Below, one piece after another: positions 31,093 through 42,651 of a stretch of 64,000 bases of DNA. The notes under the pieces are model-generated. The model saw nothing but the letters and a program-made list of their open reading frames with translations, did not search any database and was not told where the DNA came from. Both the position numbers and the translations under genes were made by a program. How positions within the stretch are numbered: the first letter of the stretch is position 1; every line of letters begins with the position of its first letter. Where the stretch lies: NCBI GenBank assembly GCA_000727475.1, contig KL647311.1, positions 1,137,903 to 1,201,902 on the forward strand, given 5' to 3'. This DNA is from Sarcocystis neurona. Taxonomy: Eukaryota; Apicomplexa; Conoidasida; Eucoccidiorida; Sarcocystidae.

Positions 31093-34000
31093 ATGGCGGC
31101 AGCTGCAACTGCTGTCGGCCCCGGGCTGTGGGCAACGGCTACTCAGAAAAAAGGAGAGTCACGCTGCATGTGTGCTTCTATCTTCGAGGAGAAGCCAACA
31201 TTGCGGCGTACCGACTCTGTGCTTCGAAAATCAGCGTACTGCTGCTGCTGTTGTTACTGGGGCCACTATTGCGACTTTGGGCTGCTGCGCCGTTCCTGCT
31301 TTGCTGTTTCGTTGTTACTGCTTCGTTGTTGCGGCTTCGCTGCTCCTGCATGTGCTGCTGCTCCTGCATCTGCTGCGGCTGCATCTGCTGCTGCTCCCAC
31401 GTGTGCTGCTGCTCTTGCATGTGCTGCTGCTGCCGCTGCGTTTGCTGCCGCTGCTGCTGCTGCAGTCTCCCTGTTGCTGCTGCTATTTCGCTGTTGCTGC
31501 TGCTGTCTCGCTGCTGCTGCTTTGGCTCCTGCTGTGTGGCTGCTGCTGCTGGGTGGACAGCTGCTGTTGCTGCTTGAGCCGTGCTGCTCGCATTGTTGCT
31601 GCAGTGTGTGCCGCTGCTGCTGCTGCTGCTTCCCGTCCTGCATGTCTTGCTGCAGACCGCGTGAAGGGGCAAAAAACGCAGCAGCAGCAGGGCCCGTAAC
31701 GGGGGAGAGCGCGCCGTTTCGAAGCCCAGCGAGCGCGTGGAGTCGCCAGCAGCAACTGCCGGCCACACCTGTTGGTCCTGCTGCTGCTGCTGCGCCTCCT
31801 CGCCAAGGCCAAGGCGTCAGCCACCAGCAGCACTTGGGCTGGCAACAACAGCAGCAGCAGCCGCAGTACGTCGTCCAACGAGGACTCGGACCTCCTACGC
31901 AGTCGTCAATGTCTGTACCTCAGCACCCGCAGCAGCAGCATCACCAGCAGCTGCAGCCGGAGACGCAACAGCAGCAGCAGCAGCTAACGCAGCGCCAGCA
32001 TCAACAGGTAACGCAGCGCCAGCAGCAAATGCTAACTCAGCACCAGCAACAGCAGCTGAAGCAGCACCAGCATCAACAGGTAACGCAGCGCCAGCAGCAA
32101 ATGCTAACTCAGCACCAGCAACAGCAGCTGACGCAGCACCAGCAACAGCTGAAGACGCAGCAGCAGCAGCAGCACCTGGCGCAGCAGCAGCAGCACCTCG
32201 CGCAGCAGCAGCAGCACCTCGCGCAGCAGCAGCACCTAAGACAGCAGCAGCACCTAAGACAGCAGCAGCAACTGGTCCAGCAGCAGCAGCTAGCGCAGCA
32301 GCAGCAACTAACGCAGCAGCAGCAGCAGCAGCATTATCAGCAACCGCGGCAGCAGCAGCACCACCACCAGCATCAGCAGACCGGTGGGATGGCTCTGCTC
32401 CACGGAGTGCCCGCGAGGCCACAGGAGCGCTACATGCAACAGCAGCAGCAGCAGCAGCGAGGGAGTGAGAATATTCTGCAGAAGGAGCTGCCCCAGGGCT
32501 CGGTTACTACAGCAGCTGCAGCCACGCATTCGCAGCCGGCAGGGACGCAGCAACTCCTGCGCCAGCAGCAGCGGCCACCGCAGCAGCAGCTGCCACCGCA
32601 ACAGCAACAGATGCCACCCCAGCAGCAACAGCTGCCACCGCAACAGCAACAGATGCCACCCCAGCAGCAACAGATGCCACCCCAGCAGCAACAGCTGCCA
32701 CCCCAGCAGCAACAGATGCCACCCCAGCAGCAACAACTGCCACCCCAGCAGCAACAACTGCCACCCCAGCAGCAACAACTGCCACCGCAGCAGCAGCTGC
32801 TGCCACCCCAGCAGCAACAGCTGCCATCGCAGCAGCAACAACTGCATCGTGTTCCCCCTGCTACTGTGCCGGTAGCTCCGGTGAGGCCGCAGCAGCACAT
32901 GCACCGACAGCAGCACATGCAAATACAGCAGCAGCAGCTGAACCCTGCGCAGCAGCAGCACGCCGTGCAGCAGCAGCAGCTTCCGACGCATCTAGCGTCA
33001 CAGCAGCAGGACCCCATGCTGCAGCAGCAGCAGCATATTCCCCAGCACTCCCTTCAGCAGCAGCACCTCAGAGGAGGGACTCACCAGCAGCAGCACCAGC
33101 AGCACCAGCGGTTCTCAGAGCGGCAACATCAGCAGCTGCTGCACCAGGAGTCGCAACAGCAGCCACCACAGCAGCAGCAACAGCTACTGCAGGAGCAGCC
33201 AGAACAGCAGCAGCCCCACCAGCAGCATCCACTTCAGCAGCAACAGCAGCAGCAGCATGCGGGGCCAGTGAGCGGGGCGTGGCAGCACCCAGCTCCTCTC
33301 CGTGCGCATGCGCCTGCCGGAGTACAACTGTGCCCACAGGACCCGCAGCTGCTGCTGCAGCAGCAGCAGAAAACACAACAGCAGCTGCTGCTGCCACAGG
33401 AGTGGCAGCAACAGCAGCAGCAGCAACAGAGTCTGCCTCAGCGACAGTCACCAGCAGCAGGGACAGAGCAGCAACAAGGTGAGGTGCAGCGGAGGAAGCA
33501 AGAATATCAGCGATGCGGCCAACCCTTCCAGCAGTCGCAGCAACTGCCGCAGCACCACCATCAGCTGCAACTGCCACAGCGCCATCAGGAGCTGCTAGCG
33601 TCTGAGCAGCAACAACCGTCTTTAATGCAACAGCGGCAGCAGCGGCTGCAACAGCAACAAGTGCTGCCGTCGCAGCAGCAGCAGCAGCAACTGGTGCCAT
33701 CGCAGCAGCAGCAGCAACTGGTGCCACCGCAGCAGCAGCAGCAACTGGGGCCATCGCAGCAGCAGCAGCAACTGGGGCCATCGCAGCAGCAGCAGCAACT
33801 GGGGCCATCGCAGCAGCAGCAGGCGTCGCACGAGCAGCAGCTGTCAGCAGCACTACAAGCCCGACCGCAGGTGCTTCATCGACAGCCGCAGCATCAGCTG
33901 CAGCCGCAGCAGAAGCAGCAGCCAGAGCAGCTGTTGCTACAGCAGCAACTGCAGCCGCAACTGCAGCAGCAGCCACAGCAGTTGCATGGACAGCAGCAGC

Positions 34001-35103
34001 AGCGACAGCAGTTGCAGGGACAGCAGCAACAGCAATTGCAGTCCCGGCAGCAACAGCAGCTACAACTACAGCCGCAACAGCAACCGCTGCCATCCCAGCA
34101 ACAGCGACTGCAGCTGCAGCAGCAACGACACCTGCTTCCGCAGCAGCAAGAGCACGTGCCACCCCAACAGCAGCAGCAAGCTGTTCCACAGCAGCACCAG
34201 CAACTGCTACAGCAGCGGCAACAGCAGCTATCTCAACCGCAAGTGCTCCAACCGCGTCAAGGACGACTCCTGCCACAGCAGCAACAGCAACAGCTGCCAA
34301 AGCAGGAGCAGCAGGTTTCACTACAACAGCAGCAGGCCCCAATGCAGCAACAGCAGCCTGTGCGCAATTCCACGTCGTTGCCGTTGCTGCAGCAGCAGCA
34401 CGGCGGCTCTCCTGGCTCTCAGCAGCAAATTGTTGGAGAAAGCAACACCATGCGGATGGTAGGCAGAGCTCCAACCGCCCTTCCGGCTTCCGCGCAGCAG
34501 AATCGAATGCTACTGCAGCATGTCCAGCAGCTGCAGCAAGGACAGCAAGTGCAACAGCTGCAGCAAGGGCAACACCAGCAGATGTTGCGTCCGCGTGCGG
34601 TGGGTGCTCAGTCTTTTGCCGCAGTTGTCTCGCCCGACGACGGCAGCAGCAGCAGCGAGGAGAGCGTGAGAAGTGTTGAGCGGCAACAGCAGCAGCTGGT
34701 GCAATCGCAGCACCAACGCCAGGCGCAGCAGCTGCAACGGCGTCAGCCGCAGGATCAGCAGCTACTCTGCCAGAGTACGAGTAGGGACACTACTAGCGTT
34801 ACTGTTGCTGCTGGAGGAGCGGGGTCTTTTCCGCTGCAGCAACAGTACATGCTGCAGTTCCAGCAGCCTACGCAGCAGTTCCCCACACAGCAGCAGCCTA
34901 CGCAGCAGCAGCAGCAACCGCAGCCAATGCAGCAGCAGCAGCAGTCCCAGCCCATACAGCAGCAGCTGCAGCACCAGCAGTTGCAGCTGCAACAGCAGCG
35001 TCAGGGTGGTGGAGTTTCTGGCGCGGGATCGCTGCAGCAATCGGGGACGTACGCGCAGAGGCAGGTGAATGCGCCGCCCCCATCGAAGCAGCCGTTCTAC
35101 TGA
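31093..35103 (+). CDS. Glutamine-rich protein, about 1,336 codons
   Basis: Open from ATG at 31093 (after a possible acceptor, AACATTTGCAG, at 31061) to TGA at 35101-35103. The first 200 residues are mixed or Cys/Ala-rich and may be non-coding; after about 31730 the protein is mostly Gln with Leu, Pro and His. Non-repeat islands argue for real coding: PARPQERYMQ, SENILQKELPQGSVTTA, GSPGSQQQIVGESNTMRMVG, VGAQSFAAVVSPDDGSSSSE and a C-terminus ending PPPSKQPFY. Internal repeats have periods of 72, 21 and 27 bp, all multiples of three. Gln-rich proteins of this kind occur in transcription and RNA-binding factors, but no domain is visible. It could instead be the 3' exon of the upstream gene. Confidence 0.5.
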   Translation: MAAAATAVGPGLWATATQKKGESRCMCASIFEEKPTLRRTDSVLRKSAYCCCCCYWGHYCDFGLLRRSCFAVSLLLLRCCGFAAPACAAAPASAAAASAAAPTCAAALACAAAAAAFAAAAAAAVSLLLLLFRCCCCCLAAAALAPAVWLLLLGGQLLLLLEPCCSHCCCSVCRCCCCCFPSCMSCCRPREGAKNAAAAGPVTGESAPFRSPASAWSRQQQLPATPVGPAAAAAPPRQGQGVSHQQHLGWQQQQQQPQYVVQRGLGPPTQSSMSVPQHPQQQHHQQLQPETQQQQQQLTQRQHQQVTQRQQQMLTQHQQQQLKQHQHQQVTQRQQQMLTQHQQQQLTQHQQQLKTQQQQQHLAQQQQHLAQQQQHLAQQQHLRQQQHLRQQQQLVQQQQLAQQQQLTQQQQQQHYQQPRQQQHHHQHQQTGGMALLHGVPARPQERYMQQQQQQQRGSENILQKELPQGSVTTAAAATHSQPAGTQQLLRQQQRPPQQQLPPQQQQMPPQQQQLPPQQQQMPPQQQQMPPQQQQLPPQQQQMPPQQQQLPPQQQQLPPQQQQLPPQQQLLPPQQQQLPSQQQQLHRVPPATVPVAPVRPQQHMHRQQHMQIQQQQLNPAQQQHAVQQQQLPTHLASQQQDPMLQQQQHIPQHSLQQQHLRGGTHQQQHQQHQRFSERQHQQLLHQESQQQPPQQQQQLLQEQPEQQQPHQQHPLQQQQQQQHAGPVSGAWQHPAPLRAHAPAGVQLCPQDPQLLLQQQQKTQQQLLLPQEWQQQQQQQQSLPQRQSPAAGTEQQQGEVQRRKQEYQRCGQPFQQSQQLPQHHHQLQLPQRHQELLASEQQQPSLMQQRQQRLQQQQVLPSQQQQQQLVPSQQQQQLVPPQQQQQLGPSQQQQQLGPSQQQQQLGPSQQQQASHEQQLSAALQARPQVLHRQPQHQLQPQQKQQPEQLLLQQQLQPQLQQQPQQLHGQQQQRQQLQGQQQQQLQSRQQQQLQLQPQQQPLPSQQQRLQLQQQRHLLPQQQEHVPPQQQQQAVPQQHQQLLQQRQQQLSQPQVLQPRQGRLLPQQQQQQLPKQEQQVSLQQQQAPMQQQQPVRNSTSLPLLQQQHGGSPGSQQQIVGESNTMRMVGRAPTALPASAQQNRMLLQHVQQLQQGQQVQQLQQGQHQQMLRPRAVGAQSFAAVVSPDDGSSSSEESVRSVERQQQQLVQSQHQRQAQQLQRRQPQDQQLLCQSTSRDTTSVTVAAGGAGSFPLQQQYMLQFQQPTQQFPTQQQPTQQQQQPQPMQQQQQSQPIQQQLQHQQLQLQQQRQGGGVSGAGSLQQSGTYAQRQVNAPPPSKQPFY
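31999..32142. repeat. 72-bp tandem duplication in poly-Gln frame
   Basis: Two copies starting at 31999 and 32071 share CATCAACAGGTAACGCAGCG and following sequence. The 24-codon unit keeps the reading frame. Confidence 0.85.
32576..32850. repeat. 21-bp repeat coding PPQQQQ(L/M)
   Basis: About 13 tandem copies of a 21-bp unit resembling CCACCCCAGCAGCAACAGATG. Copies vary at CCG/CCC and CTG/ATG, giving PPQQQQL or PPQQQQM. Confidence 0.9.
33661..33826. repeat. 27-bp repeat coding (L/V)(V/G)P(S/P)QQQQQ
   Basis: About six tandem copies of a unit resembling CTGGGGCCATCGCAGCAGCA plus CAGCAGCAA, in frame with the poly-Gln protein. Confidence 0.85.
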
Positions 35104-35731
35104 CTCTCGTACCGCATCGGGACTAACAGTTTAGAAGAGTAGCAGCAGGAGCTGCAGCAGAAGGAGCTGCAACAGCAGGAGCGGCAGCAGGAGGAGCTGC
35201 AGCAGGAGGAGCTGCAGCAGAACGAGTCTCACCAGCAGCGCGAGCACCGGCGGCAGCAGAGCTCATAGCACCGGCCGCACCAAGAGTAGCGCAGTTGTCA
35301 AGAAGCAGCAGCAACAGCAGCAGCAAACGCATCCAAATACAAGCGGCTTCATGCATCCCGGTGTGTCGATGATTGTAACGGGGCTGCTGCTGGACTGATT
35401 GAGCTGCTCCTGTTGCACAAAATAGTACGCCTGTCTGCCTGCTGCCGGCTGTAGTCGGAGCAAAGCGAAGGCTGTTGGCGCCGCCTTTAATCGTGCTGTG
35501 GCTGCTATGAGTTGTGCTGCTGCTGCTGTGAGTCGCGTTGCGGCTGCTGCGCATCGCGCCGCCGCTGCTGCTGTCGATATAGCGTTACCGGGTGCGAAGC
35601 GTTAGTTACTGCAGAGAGTGAACCGGCTCAGCAGCAGCAGCAGCATTGACTCACAAATACGTAGAGAGAGTCAGCAAAATAGTAGAACTCGCCTGTATCA
35701 CTTCGCTGTCCCAGCAACGAATGTCTCGACT
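35104..35731. other. 3' flank of the Gln-rich frame
   Basis: CAG/GAGCTG repeats to about 35250, then a mixed island (35270-35720). Open frames on both strands are shorter than 145 codons and show no family signal. No gene assigned. Confidence 0.4.
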
Positions 35732-35756
35732 GTTGTGTATCTGAATATGTATGTAC

Positions 35757-35791
<35 letters not shown>

Positions 35792-36464
35792 NNNNNNNNN
35801 NNNNNNNNNNNNNNNNNNNNNNNNNNNNNNNNNNNNNNNNNNNNNNNNNNNNNNNNNNNNNNNNNNNNNNNNNNNNNNNNNNNNNNNNNNNNNNNNNNNN
35901 NNNNNNNNNNNNNNNNNNNNNNNNNNNNNNNNNNNNNNNNNNNNNNNNNNNNNNNNNNNNNNNNNNNNNNNNNNNNNNNNNNNNNNNNNNNNNNNNNNNN
36001 NNNNNNNNNNNNNNNNNNNNNNNNNNNNNNNNNNNNNNNNNNNNNNNNNNNNNNNNNNNNNNNNNNNNNNNNNNNNNNNNNNNNNNNNNNNNNNNNNNNN
36101 NNNNNNNNNNNNNNNNNNNNNNNNNNNNNNNNNNNNNNNNNNNNNNNNNNNNNNNNNNNNNNNNNNNNNNNNNNNNNNNNNNNNNNNNNNNNNNNNNNNN
36201 NNNNNNNNNNNNNNNNNNNNNNNNNNNNNNNNNNNNNNNNNNNNNNNNNNNNNNNNNNNNNNNNNNNNNNNNNNNNNNNNNNNNNNNNNNNNNNNNNNNN
36301 NNNNNNNNNNNNNNNNNNNNNNNNNNNNNNNNNNNNNNNNNNNNNNNNNNNNNNNNNNNNNNNNNNNNNNNNNNNNNNNNNNNNNNNNNNNNNNNNNNNN
36401 NNNNNNNNNNNNNNNNNNNNNNNNNNNNNNNNNNNNNNNNNNNNNNNNNNNNNNNNNNNNNNNN
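35792..36464. other. Assembly gap (673 N), probably spurious
   Basis: The run of N is flanked on both sides by the same sequence: GTTGTGTATCTGAATATGTA, then TGTACGTATATAT, at 35732 on the left and 36465 on the right. This suggests two contig ends overlapping the same (TA)n locus rather than a real 673-bp insertion. Open frames reported across the N run are meaningless. Confidence 0.85.
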
Positions 36465-36489
36465 GTTGTGTATCTGAATATGTATGTAC

Positions 36490-36524
<35 letters not shown>

Positions 36525-39500
36525 AGCGCATGCACGCGACAATGTGCGCCACTTACAGACACATATATATATATATACATACAAATATAGACAGATATAT
36601 ATATATATATAGGTAGATAAATATAGATGTATCTGTGTACATGAATGTGTACGCGCGCATAGATATGGGTTTAAGCTTGTAAAGTGCTCGAATGAGAGAG
36701 TCACGCATGCAGAACTTTGTACTTCCCACGTTTTCTAGGTGTTTGCCTAAGCAGAGGCTGGCTGCGACATGCATGCGTTGTTCGTCTGCACCTCTCTGCG
36801 TATGCAGGACCCACGTGTGCCTGCGGCAATGTGTCGGGAGCGTCTTCACGTGACTGCATGCGTCTATCTACACGGATACGGCCTTCGTTCGACTCTGCCT
36901 GAGTACGCGTATGATTCCTCTGCATGCGGTTTCCCCAACCGTGTGTCTCATACATATATGTGTATATGCGTGTCTATGAATATTTACATATATAGGTGTA
37001 TGTGCAGACGAGTGTTTATGCGAGGCTGTGGTTGTCCCGCATGCCACAGATTGTAGACACGTGCGCCTGCTGGCTTCTTTGAAATTATATAGCATGAATT
37101 TTTGTACATACGTTTGTATATTTGGTGCTGTTCCCCCGCGTGTCTTTAACCGCCACTTCATGCCTCATTTCTCCTCCTCCACACACATACACTCTCTCTG
37201 ACTGCATCCGCCTGGGTGCACCCGTCCTTGCTTAACTTGTTCGGAGATAAGCATATGTATACGTATGTATATATATGTATATGTCGAAAGACAGGCAGAT
37301 GTAGATGAATGGATGGATGTATATATAAAATACGTGTGCCACTCTTTGACGTCAACTGTATGCATGTGCACATCTGTACGTGTGTCTGTCTGTCCGTCTG
37401 TCTACGTCCAAATTTTTCCTCTACCCGTATATATATATATATGTCTACGGAGGTATGTGTATGTATTTATATGTATGTATGTGTATGTACGCGTATGTGT
37501 ATTCATGTATGTACGTATTTATGTATGTATTTGTATCTAATGTATGTATGCGTATGTGTGTACATGTGTGCATGTATGTAAATGTCTGCATGTGTATGTA
37601 TGTATCACCCTTTTCGATGAAGGCAGGCTGGCCCCCCCCAACCTACCTCCTAACACTTGTAGATATAAATATAAATGTGTGTATATGTATATGCATCTCT
37701 CTGTTTGCACAACACCTTTATGTAGTCTTGACGCGAGCGTATCTCGACCTGCAGGGTATGGATGTCTGCGTGCGTCTGCGTGTGTGTTTCTCCCGTGCTG
37801 CTTGCGGGACCCCTCTGGTGGCTTTTTCAGCCAGTGAGCCGTGCCCCACCGGCGTTCTCCTCTGCCCGCTTGCATTTTGAGTATCTCCCGAGAAATTGTT
37901 TGACGGACATTCGTCGGCGTACGCGTCCCTATGCGTCGAACGACGGGTCCGGTTGCATGTGTTGGGACGAAGTTAGTGTGGCGGCACGTGCACACATGTG
38001 TCTGTCTGGACATCTGCGTGCGCCGCTTTTCGTGATTAATATGTGTGCCGTACATCGTTTTCTTCAAAAAGAAATTTCTGCAGAGAAGTGTCCTTTGCTT
38101 GCGGCCTCCCCACACGTGCAGCGTATACTTCGATAGGCCAGCAGAGAGCAACGGCGACAAGAAGCAGCAGCGGGGGCGCACGTTGCCACTCGCCCGAGTA
38201 GACGTATGTCGCCCTCTCTTGTGTGGACACATGTTGTATGTTTGACAGATGTGTGTGAATATCTTGCTCTCAGTGTATAGGCGGTGGGCATTTGTCTGTC
38301 TAGTAAATGTGTGTGTATATATTCTTCTGTATACGCTTGTGTCTGTAAACTTCCCAGACCTGCGTAGGTATCTTGGAATTCTGAAGGCGATGCTGCTGCT
38401 GCAGCATTGTGCGTTCACATGCGCCGGAGCATCTCTACACAGTTCTGCACTACGAAAAGACGTGAAAATTTTACATATCTTATATTCTGCGGAGTCTTCT
38501 GTCTTACGAAAAAAAACCTATGCTGGTGTTTGCTGCTGTTGTTTCTTGTTTCTGCTGCTCCTTGTTGCTGCCGTTCCTTGCTGCTGCTACGGCCTGGTGC
38601 TGCCGCTCCTTGCTGCTGCCACGGCTTGGTGCTGTCGCTCCTTGCTGCCGCTGCTGCTTGACGTGACTGCTGCTTGACACTGCGGACACTTGCTGCGCAT
38701 GGCTCCCGCTGCCGATTGTTGCTATTGAACGCGACGAAGCACAACCCCGCGACGGGGCACCAAGCAAGTTGTTGTTACGCTTCTTCTGGGAAAGTGATGA
38801 CTCACGCGTCTTCGTGGGGATGCTTGATTTTGGTAGCCGATATTCAACAAGGCCTGTATGTACACATTTGTAGCGTCGACGTTTCTCAAATTGCTTCCGC
38901 GTCCGCTTCTCTGTATCAATTACCACACGTATATATATATATATATATATATATATTCAGTTATAGCCATATTTTTGTATGAGCCTTTACGTCACTTTAC
39001 TTAAGAGGAGCTCTTCTTCTACCCAGTGGAAGTGCTCCGAGTGAACCCAGCACTGTACATTTCTACAAAATTCTGCATTTATATATATGCCTGAGTACGC
39101 ATGCGTATACGTGTGTACGCGTGTATCACCGTCTACACCTATATATGGATACACGTCTGTTTAAGTACTCAGAAATACACTTGTGTGCTAAACCTTTACG
39201 GTACGCGTTCCTCATGTAGCAACACTTTGTTGTGCACCCTAGAGGAGCAGCTGACTATTTACTTTTATGTGAAAGAACGTCAATCAACGTGTACGCACAC
39301 GGCCGTATATTCATACATAGGTGCACTTGTACGTCCATGCTTACCTACACAATGCACCTGCAGATGTCTACACAGCACTGTGCATGCAGGAGTAGATATA
39401 CATGTGCATTTGGCGCTGCTTTTCAGACGACCTCTGCGTTGTACACGTATCTATATTCACACACCCGCTGCATATAACGCATGTATACTCGTATATACGC

Positions 39501-40046
39501 GCGCATATCCACGCTTGTACACACATTCGTAATACACGTATTCCTCTGCCGTCGGTGTGTATGTAAGAGATGCACCCTCTGACTTGCGTGCCTGGAAAGG
39601 TATGGAGACTATGGGACCCCCTCCGCCGTACTTTCCTCGGCTGTAGCAAACGCATCACATGTCGTTGTATCTCCTTCACGAATGTGCATCTCCACAGGTC
39701 CACATGTAGGTATGGATAAATGTGAATATACGTTTAGATGTAAGTCTACTGAGAATAGAGTTCCTTACGTGTCTATCGATCTAGGTATGCACATGTGTAT
39801 AAACGCGCGTGTGTAAGTGTAGTACGCACTTACAACATGTGCGAGACGCACGATCTATAAGTGCTTCTGGATACTCCATGACTGGCTCGGTTCAGCTTAC
39901 AGGTATCCGTATATTTTCTTAAGTTTCTCTCCATATATAAATTCTTCTGTGTGAGCGTTTGTACACAGACTTGCGGGGAAGCGCTTTGTGCGGTACAAAC
40001 CACGTGTGCGTACATTACCAGCGATGTCCGCTTTCTTCTCTTTCAG

Positions 40047-40118
40047 AGGTCGGGTCTTTTCTTCATGACTACCCGTGGTTCTTCAGTCACGGGTGTCGTT
40101 GTCCGTTTGCGTGTATAG
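40047..40118 (+). other. Possible 72-nt internal exon
   Basis: Flanked by a near-ideal acceptor (CTTTCTTCTCTTTCAG) and donor (ATAG|GTGAGTG). In one frame it reads VGSFLHDYPWFFSHGCRCPF ACI (third frame); another frame ends in a stop at the donor. No neighbouring exon could be linked and no family was recognised. Recorded because both splice signals are unusually good for this region. Confidence 0.25.
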
Positions 40119-42334
40119 GTGAGTGTGAACAGAGGACATCAGTTGCTACATAGACATGTGCCTGTGTACATAGTCAATGTGGACTATGTGGTATCTCGCC
40201 GGAGGAGGGCGCAAGCAAGAATAATTCCTCTCCTTGGCGTAGGGCGCACGCAGGCTTCTGGCGCCGTTTCTGAGGACTGTTGTCTGCGAACGGAGAATCC
40301 ATTTATATTCATTGTATTACGCGGCTCTTCATTACTCGCAGCGCTAGCGGCAGGACGTTCCACATAAAAAGCCGCTGCAGGCGCAGCCTCTCTAGGGTGT
40401 CGGCCCCTTGTTTTTTGCAACCACCACGTTTTTCTTCTCAAATCCACCTGACTTCCGCCGAAGGGTGCCGGATTGCCTCTGCAAACGTCTATCTCTATAT
40501 CTGCGCCTCTGTATCTCTCTCTCTGGTCTCACGTCCTCTTCTGGAAGGGCTAACACATACTCTATGCATGTAGACTGGCACGCACGTAAGTGTGCTACAC
40601 GTAAACGTTAACAGACGCAAATATGTTTGTGCGTAGGCGCTTCTGTATTGGTGCACTCCTTTACACGTGCTACGCATACACGTGTATAGGGGGAGAATGT
40701 TTTATAACAGACAACGTGTACAGATATATTTTTAATGACGGAGTGTGAACGCCTGTCCATCAGCGCCACCTGCCGTGACCGGCGCGACTGTACTTGAACG
40801 AACACATGCAGAGAGAGATACACACGTAAAGACGCAGCATGAGAACATGTGAAGAGGGCGAAATAGATACGCCTCTCGGCACAGACTTACGAAGAATGTG
40901 CACACGCACGTGTCCTTGCGTCAACAATCCCCTTGCACGTGTGTCTATATTTATAGGTGTGTCTATTGATGTGTGCACGAAGACCTGTGCGTGCGTCTAC
41001 GTAGAAAAGAAAAAGTGATATCCTCTCTCACACACACGCACACACGCATGCGCACACGCACATTTCTAGCCGACTGAATTTCTCTCTAAAGGAATACGCT
41101 TTCATATCCAGCGGTTCGTAACGCTGCTGCGAACGTACGTGTCGAATTGCACACGGAACTACGTAAGTGACGCATATGTGTTTCTACCTGCATGCGGGGC
41201 AAAGACGCTCACGCGTATCCACACAATGCATAGACGTACATACATACGCACGATAGAGATACAGTTATACGTATATATATACATGTATATGTGCATGTGT
41301 AGATGTGTGATGTGCCTCCGGAAGGCCTCAGCGTAAGCACGGCTACACCCCTGACGAAGTATGTGCATACATGCCTCACACGTGTATGTGTAAACCTCTG
41401 ACGTACCCACGTGAGTGCGTGAATATGATGCGCCGGCTCGCAGCGAGCGCGTGGGCTACGGAAAGAGAAAACGTTGCCTTTTTTTTGTTGAGATGTTGCT
41501 GGCCCTGCGCAGAGGGTTGCGTGTTTTCTTCTTCTGCAAAGCTCCACACGCATGGCGGGCGCCCGTGCGTCCCGGCAGCTGGACGAATTTCCCCTTTTTT
41601 CGTACTTCAGTAGAGACCCGCTTGCAAGCGTTAGGTCACCACACAGCCGTGGAACGAGGGTGTACCCTTTTTGACGCAGGAGCGACCTGCGTATACATCC
41701 GTATATGCCAGCGTGCAGCAGGAAGTCTATCTCTATGTGGCCATGCATCTAGACATGAGTGTGAACAAAGACACGAAGGAAAAAAGCGAGAGAGAGCTCT
41801 ACACACGTATGCGTGTAAACATATATGTATAGGCACACGCCTGATGTGTACAGACGCTGCAGCCGACCGAGGAACTAAGAAGACGTACCTATTCAAACAC
41901 GCATGTACTACTAAATGCTCCCAACAGTCATCAGACATACAAAGAATATGTACATACTCAAGTACGCATGTATGCTCCCAACATTCATAATATATACATA
42001 TGTATATATACACACATGTATGGGAGAATAGTATCAAAACAAGCGTGTAGGCAAGTCCACGTGCGCGGGCGTGGAGGAATTGGTGAACAAACATGTGTTA
42101 TGTGCGCATACACAGACGTATGACGCATGCAAAGGAGTACGAGAAAAGGGGTTCAGGCCTGATATATATGAGGCCCCCCACTACGAGACGTTGTTGCGTC
42201 CTTCTCATCTCCTGGCGTCGTGTAACTGAAAAAGATATCTCTGCAGATCAAACGCATGCGTCCAAGTGAGTCACATAATACGTCGCTACTCACGGGCCTT
42301 CTGCCGTGAAAGTGCGTCCAAACCGGGTGCACTC

Positions 42335-42366
42335 GGGCGGGGGGAAGGGGGGGGGGGGGGGGCGGG
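42335..42366 (+). other. G-tract, potential G-quadruplex
   Basis: GGGCGGGGGG, two A, then an 18-base G run and CGGG. It is on the plus strand, i.e. the template strand of the oxidoreductase gene, about 290 bp past its stop codon. Confidence 0.8.
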
Positions 42367-42651
42367 AAAAGACGAAGACGCACTGGGTGGGAGGAACAGG
42401 AGATCGAGATGCAGAGAGAGACAAAGAGACTCAGCAAAAAAAGAAGCGGAAATTTCTTCGTAGTCTTTTTGACGACTTCGCGAGTGGGAGGATGACGGAA
42501 AAGGCGAGAAAGACGAACGCAAACAGAAAAGTGATGCTAACGAGAGAAGGGTTTGATAAGAGAGAAGGATATCTATGAGAGGGTAGAGAGAAGAAGAGGA
42601 GAGCCGCTGTTGTTGTGGGAGCATCGACTGGTGGGAAAGCTCGTGGAAGCG

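Larger units (their letters stand above)
36525..42651. other. Mixed region without an assignable gene
   Basis: Alternates (TA)n/(TGTA)n microsatellites (36550-36640, 37250-37600, 38930-38960, 39070-39540, 41820-42020) with unique islands (36690-36940, 37780-38240, 38330-38500, 38700-38920, 40020-40560, 41430-41720, 42180-42640). Each island is open on both strands over 60-150 codons, so strand cannot be decided. CTG-rich 33-bp-like units lie at about 38540-38670. The right end (42150-42651) is presumably 3' UTR and flank of the oxidoreductase gene. Confidence 0.45.

Noticed and set aside
33068..34474. 468-codon Ala/Val-rich minus-strand gene
   Set aside because: Antisense shadow of the poly-Gln frame; its non-Ala residues correspond to the sense-strand variation.
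35618..36616. 300-codon frames spanning the N run at 35792-36464
   Set aside because: They consist of unknown bases flanked by (TA)n; they contain no information.
40160..40367. Serpin-like C-terminus (ENPFIFIVLRGSS then a GR end) on the plus strand
   Set aside because: The resemblance covers about 15 residues only. The upstream hinge-like EEGA is in another frame, the minus strand is equally open, and no other serpin segment was found.
41552..41674. 40-codon ORF starting MAGARASRQLDEFPLFSYFS
   Set aside because: ATG follows a pyrimidine-rich leader-like stretch, but it is short, has no convincing donor and no recognised family.
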